DNA from: Clostridia bacterium
GTDB lineage: Bacteria; Bacillota_A; Clostridia; Christensenellales; Aristaeellaceae
Length of the DNA stretch: 6,431 nt
Assembly (NCBI GenBank): GCA_017938645.1
Contig: JAGBBE010000183.1
Span: 1 to 6,431, forward strand
Reading direction: 5' to 3'
Shown here: piece by piece, positions 5,482 through 6,431 of the stretch
Numbering within the stretch: position 1 is the first letter of the stretch
How the letters are laid out: the number at the start of each line of letters is the position of its first letter
The notes under the pieces: generated by a model
The model's database searches: none
The model's input: the letters and a program-made list of their open reading frames with translations, nothing else
What the model was told of the DNA's origin: nothing
Translations under genes and position numbers: made by a program

Positions 5482-5574
5482 GCGGGCTGCATATTCAGCC
5501 GATGAATAATCACACCAGACCAGTTTCCACGAAATATTAGCTGGAAAACAGGAAAACCGCCCGGAAATTAGCTG
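5461..5574 (+). repeat. four TTAGCTG direct repeats, candidate integrase arm-binding sites
   Basis: TTAGCTG occurs at 5461-5467, 5474-5480, 5537-5543 and 5568-5574, all in the same orientation. Two or three copies extend further (TTAGCTGG at 5461 and 5537, AAATATTAGCTGG-like context at 5532). The first two lie in the last codons of int, and the other two lie between int and the tRNA. Short clustered direct repeats between int and the attachment core are the usual form of arm-type sites bound by the N-terminal domain of tyrosine recombinases. The role is inferred from position and spacing. Confidence 0.5.
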
Positions 5575-5599
5575 CAACAGACAGCCGATTCCGGGCGGT
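5541..5599 (-). terminator. leftward hairpin with T-rich tail (second terminator after the tRNA)
   Basis: ACCGCCCGGAA (5556-5566) and TTCCGGGCGGT (5589-5599) are perfect 11-bp complementary arms with a 22-nt loop. On the minus strand the stem is followed by a TTTTCCTGTTTTCC tail; on the plus strand a G-run follows. It therefore fits termination of leftward transcripts reading out of the tRNA locus, before they run antisense into int. The loop also holds one TTAGCTG repeat, so the stem might instead be part of the attachment-site architecture. Confidence 0.5.
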
Positions 5600-5640
5600 G
5601 GGGGAGGACAGATCAGGAACGGAAAAGTCCTGAAACCCTT

Positions 5641-5687
5641 GAAAACACAAAGAAAATCGCCTCTGCGGAATGTCCACAAGAGGCGAT
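5641..5687 (-). terminator. intrinsic terminator of the tRNA-Thr transcript
   Basis: On the minus strand ATCGCCTCT (5687-5679) and AGAGGCGAT (5664-5656) form a 9-bp stem with a 14-nt loop, followed by TTTCTTTGTGTTTTC. It begins 5 bp after the encoded CCA of the tRNA, as expected for a tRNA-terminating hairpin. Since it lies on the element side of the tRNA 3' end, it was probably brought in by the element. Confidence 0.8.
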
Positions 5688-5691
5688 GATC

Positions 5692-5849
<158 letters not shown>

Positions 5850-5874
5850 TTCCGTGTTCGTCGGAACTTTTACT

Positions 5875-5903
5875 ATTATAGGGGGTGAACGCGGATTTGT
5901 CAA
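5875..5903 (-). promoter_or_regulatory. perfect consensus promoter of the tRNA-Thr locus
   Basis: The minus strand has TTGACA (5903-5898), a 17-bp spacer and TATAAT (5880-5875), matching the sigma-70/sigma-A consensus in all 12 positions with optimal spacing. Transcription would start near 5868, about 20 nt before the broken tRNA copy, and would continue into the intact tRNA and the terminator at 5641-5687. Stable-RNA promoters of this strength are usual for tRNA genes. Confidence 0.92.
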
Positions 5904-5930
5904 TAGGGAAAAGTAGAAAAATGAAATTTT

Positions 5931-6431
5931 TTATCGGGCTTTGCGCTGAACGCCCCATACGCCGACGATGATGATAACGGAAGCCAGCAGGGAAACCCAG
6001 CCGAAAGGCTCGTGCAGGAAGATGACGCCTGCAAACAGCGAGATCACCGTGGTCAGGTTGCAGAAGGAAGTAACACGGGCGACCGGCAGTACAGAGTTGG
6101 CGTAGTTGAGCGAAAGGAAAGCGATGTTGGAGGAAATCACGGACAGATACAGCACGGATGCCATGAACGGCAGGCTGGACAGCGGCGCGATCAGCAGAGC
6201 GGGATTGCTGCGGCAGTCCCATACGGCCAGACCGGTGTAGAAGACCGCGGCCATCAGCATCATCACATAGGTCTGTTCCAAAGAGGAAAAGTGCGAGGAT
6301 TTGCGGCTGAGAATGTTGTAGGAGGTGCCGCTGAGCACTGCGCCGATCAGCAGGATTACGCCAAGGAACTGAACCACGCCTTCACTGGATTGCTGCAGCG
6401 TCATCAGAATCACGCCGGCGATGGACAGGAA
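5931..6431 (-). CDS. EamA/DMT-superfamily membrane transporter, C-terminal half (partial at window edge)
   Basis: 166 C-terminal residues are visible and the N-terminal half lies beyond the right edge. The fragment carries about five or six hydrophobic segments. They run roughly from VVQFLGVILLIGAVLSG near residue 20, through YVMMLMAAVFYTGLAVW, SVLYLSVISSNIAFLSL, TTVISLFAGVIFL and SLLASVIIIVGVWGV, to a short basic tail QRKAR. The HEPFGW stretch after the penultimate segment (FLHEPFGW) is typical of the second EamA domain, where a conserved Glu-Pro precedes the last helix. Full-length family members have about 290-310 residues with ten membrane helices and export or import small metabolites or amino acids; the substrate cannot be predicted. 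It ends 27 bp before the -35 box of the tRNA promoter on the same strand and has no clear terminator of its own. It is probably a chromosomal flank gene outside the element. Confidence 0.9.
   Translation of the reverse strand, partial: FLSIAGVILMTLQQSSEGVVQFLGVILLIGAVLSGTSYNILSRKSSHFSSLEQTYVMMLMAAVFYTGLAVWDCRSNPALLIAPLSSLPFMASVLYLSVISSNIAFLSLNYANSVLPVARVTSFCNLTTVISLFAGVIFLHEPFGWVSLLASVIIIVGVWGVQRKAR

Overview
The window looks like the int-proximal end of an integrated mobile element (ICE-like or conjugative-transposon-like) sitting in a tRNA-Thr locus of a low-to-moderate GC Gram-positive bacterium. The best guess is an anaerobic gut clostridium (Oscillospiraceae/Ruminococcaceae-like). This rests on strong AGGAGG-type ribosome binding sites, a Bacillus/Clostridium-type LexA box, consensus sigma-A promoters, a tRNA with encoded CCA and the protein families present. 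The host lineage is inference; no search was possible. No relaxase, coupling protein or replication gene lies in the window, so calling it an ICE rather than another integrative element is also inference.

Left part (1-2381): a leftward operon of four closely spaced genes. In transcription order they are a Y-family translesion DNA polymerase with a clamp-binding motif, an unrecognised 86-residue protein, an SRAP/YedK-family abasic-site-crosslinking protein, and a small protein cut by the window edge (possibly the small NrdD-like protein of clostridial elements). The promoter (TTGACA-18-TATATT) is followed at the expected transcription start by a LexA/DinR-type box, CGAACATATGTTCT. The module therefore reads as SOS-induced damage tolerance carried by the element.

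Middle part (2382-3955): a leader with an intrinsic terminator precedes a rightward sigma-region-4-like regulator started by GTG. About 400 bp without a convincing gene follow. Then comes a promoter (TTGACG-18-TACAAT) whose spacer holds a dyad, CTGGTACTGCACCAG, with an inverted partial copy downstream. It drives a putative 14-codon leader peptide that overlaps xis by ATGA, then a small MerR/HTH_17-type excisionase, then integrase. A palindrome covers the integrase ribosome binding site.

Right part (3961-5903): a 506-residue tyrosine recombinase in which both conserved histidine positions of the catalytic set are glutamine. Four TTAGCTG repeats follow it, then two leftward hairpin terminators, then an intact tRNA-Thr(GGU) on the minus strand. 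Just upstream of that tRNA is a second, broken tRNA-Thr consisting of the 5' half only. The broken copy sits at the natural distance from a perfect consensus promoter (TTGACA-17-TATAAT). This suggests the original host tRNA was split near the anticodon stem and a complete replacement copy is now expressed from the host promoter.

Far right (5931-6431): the C-terminal half of an EamA/DMT-family membrane transporter on the minus strand, which is probably the chromosomal flank.
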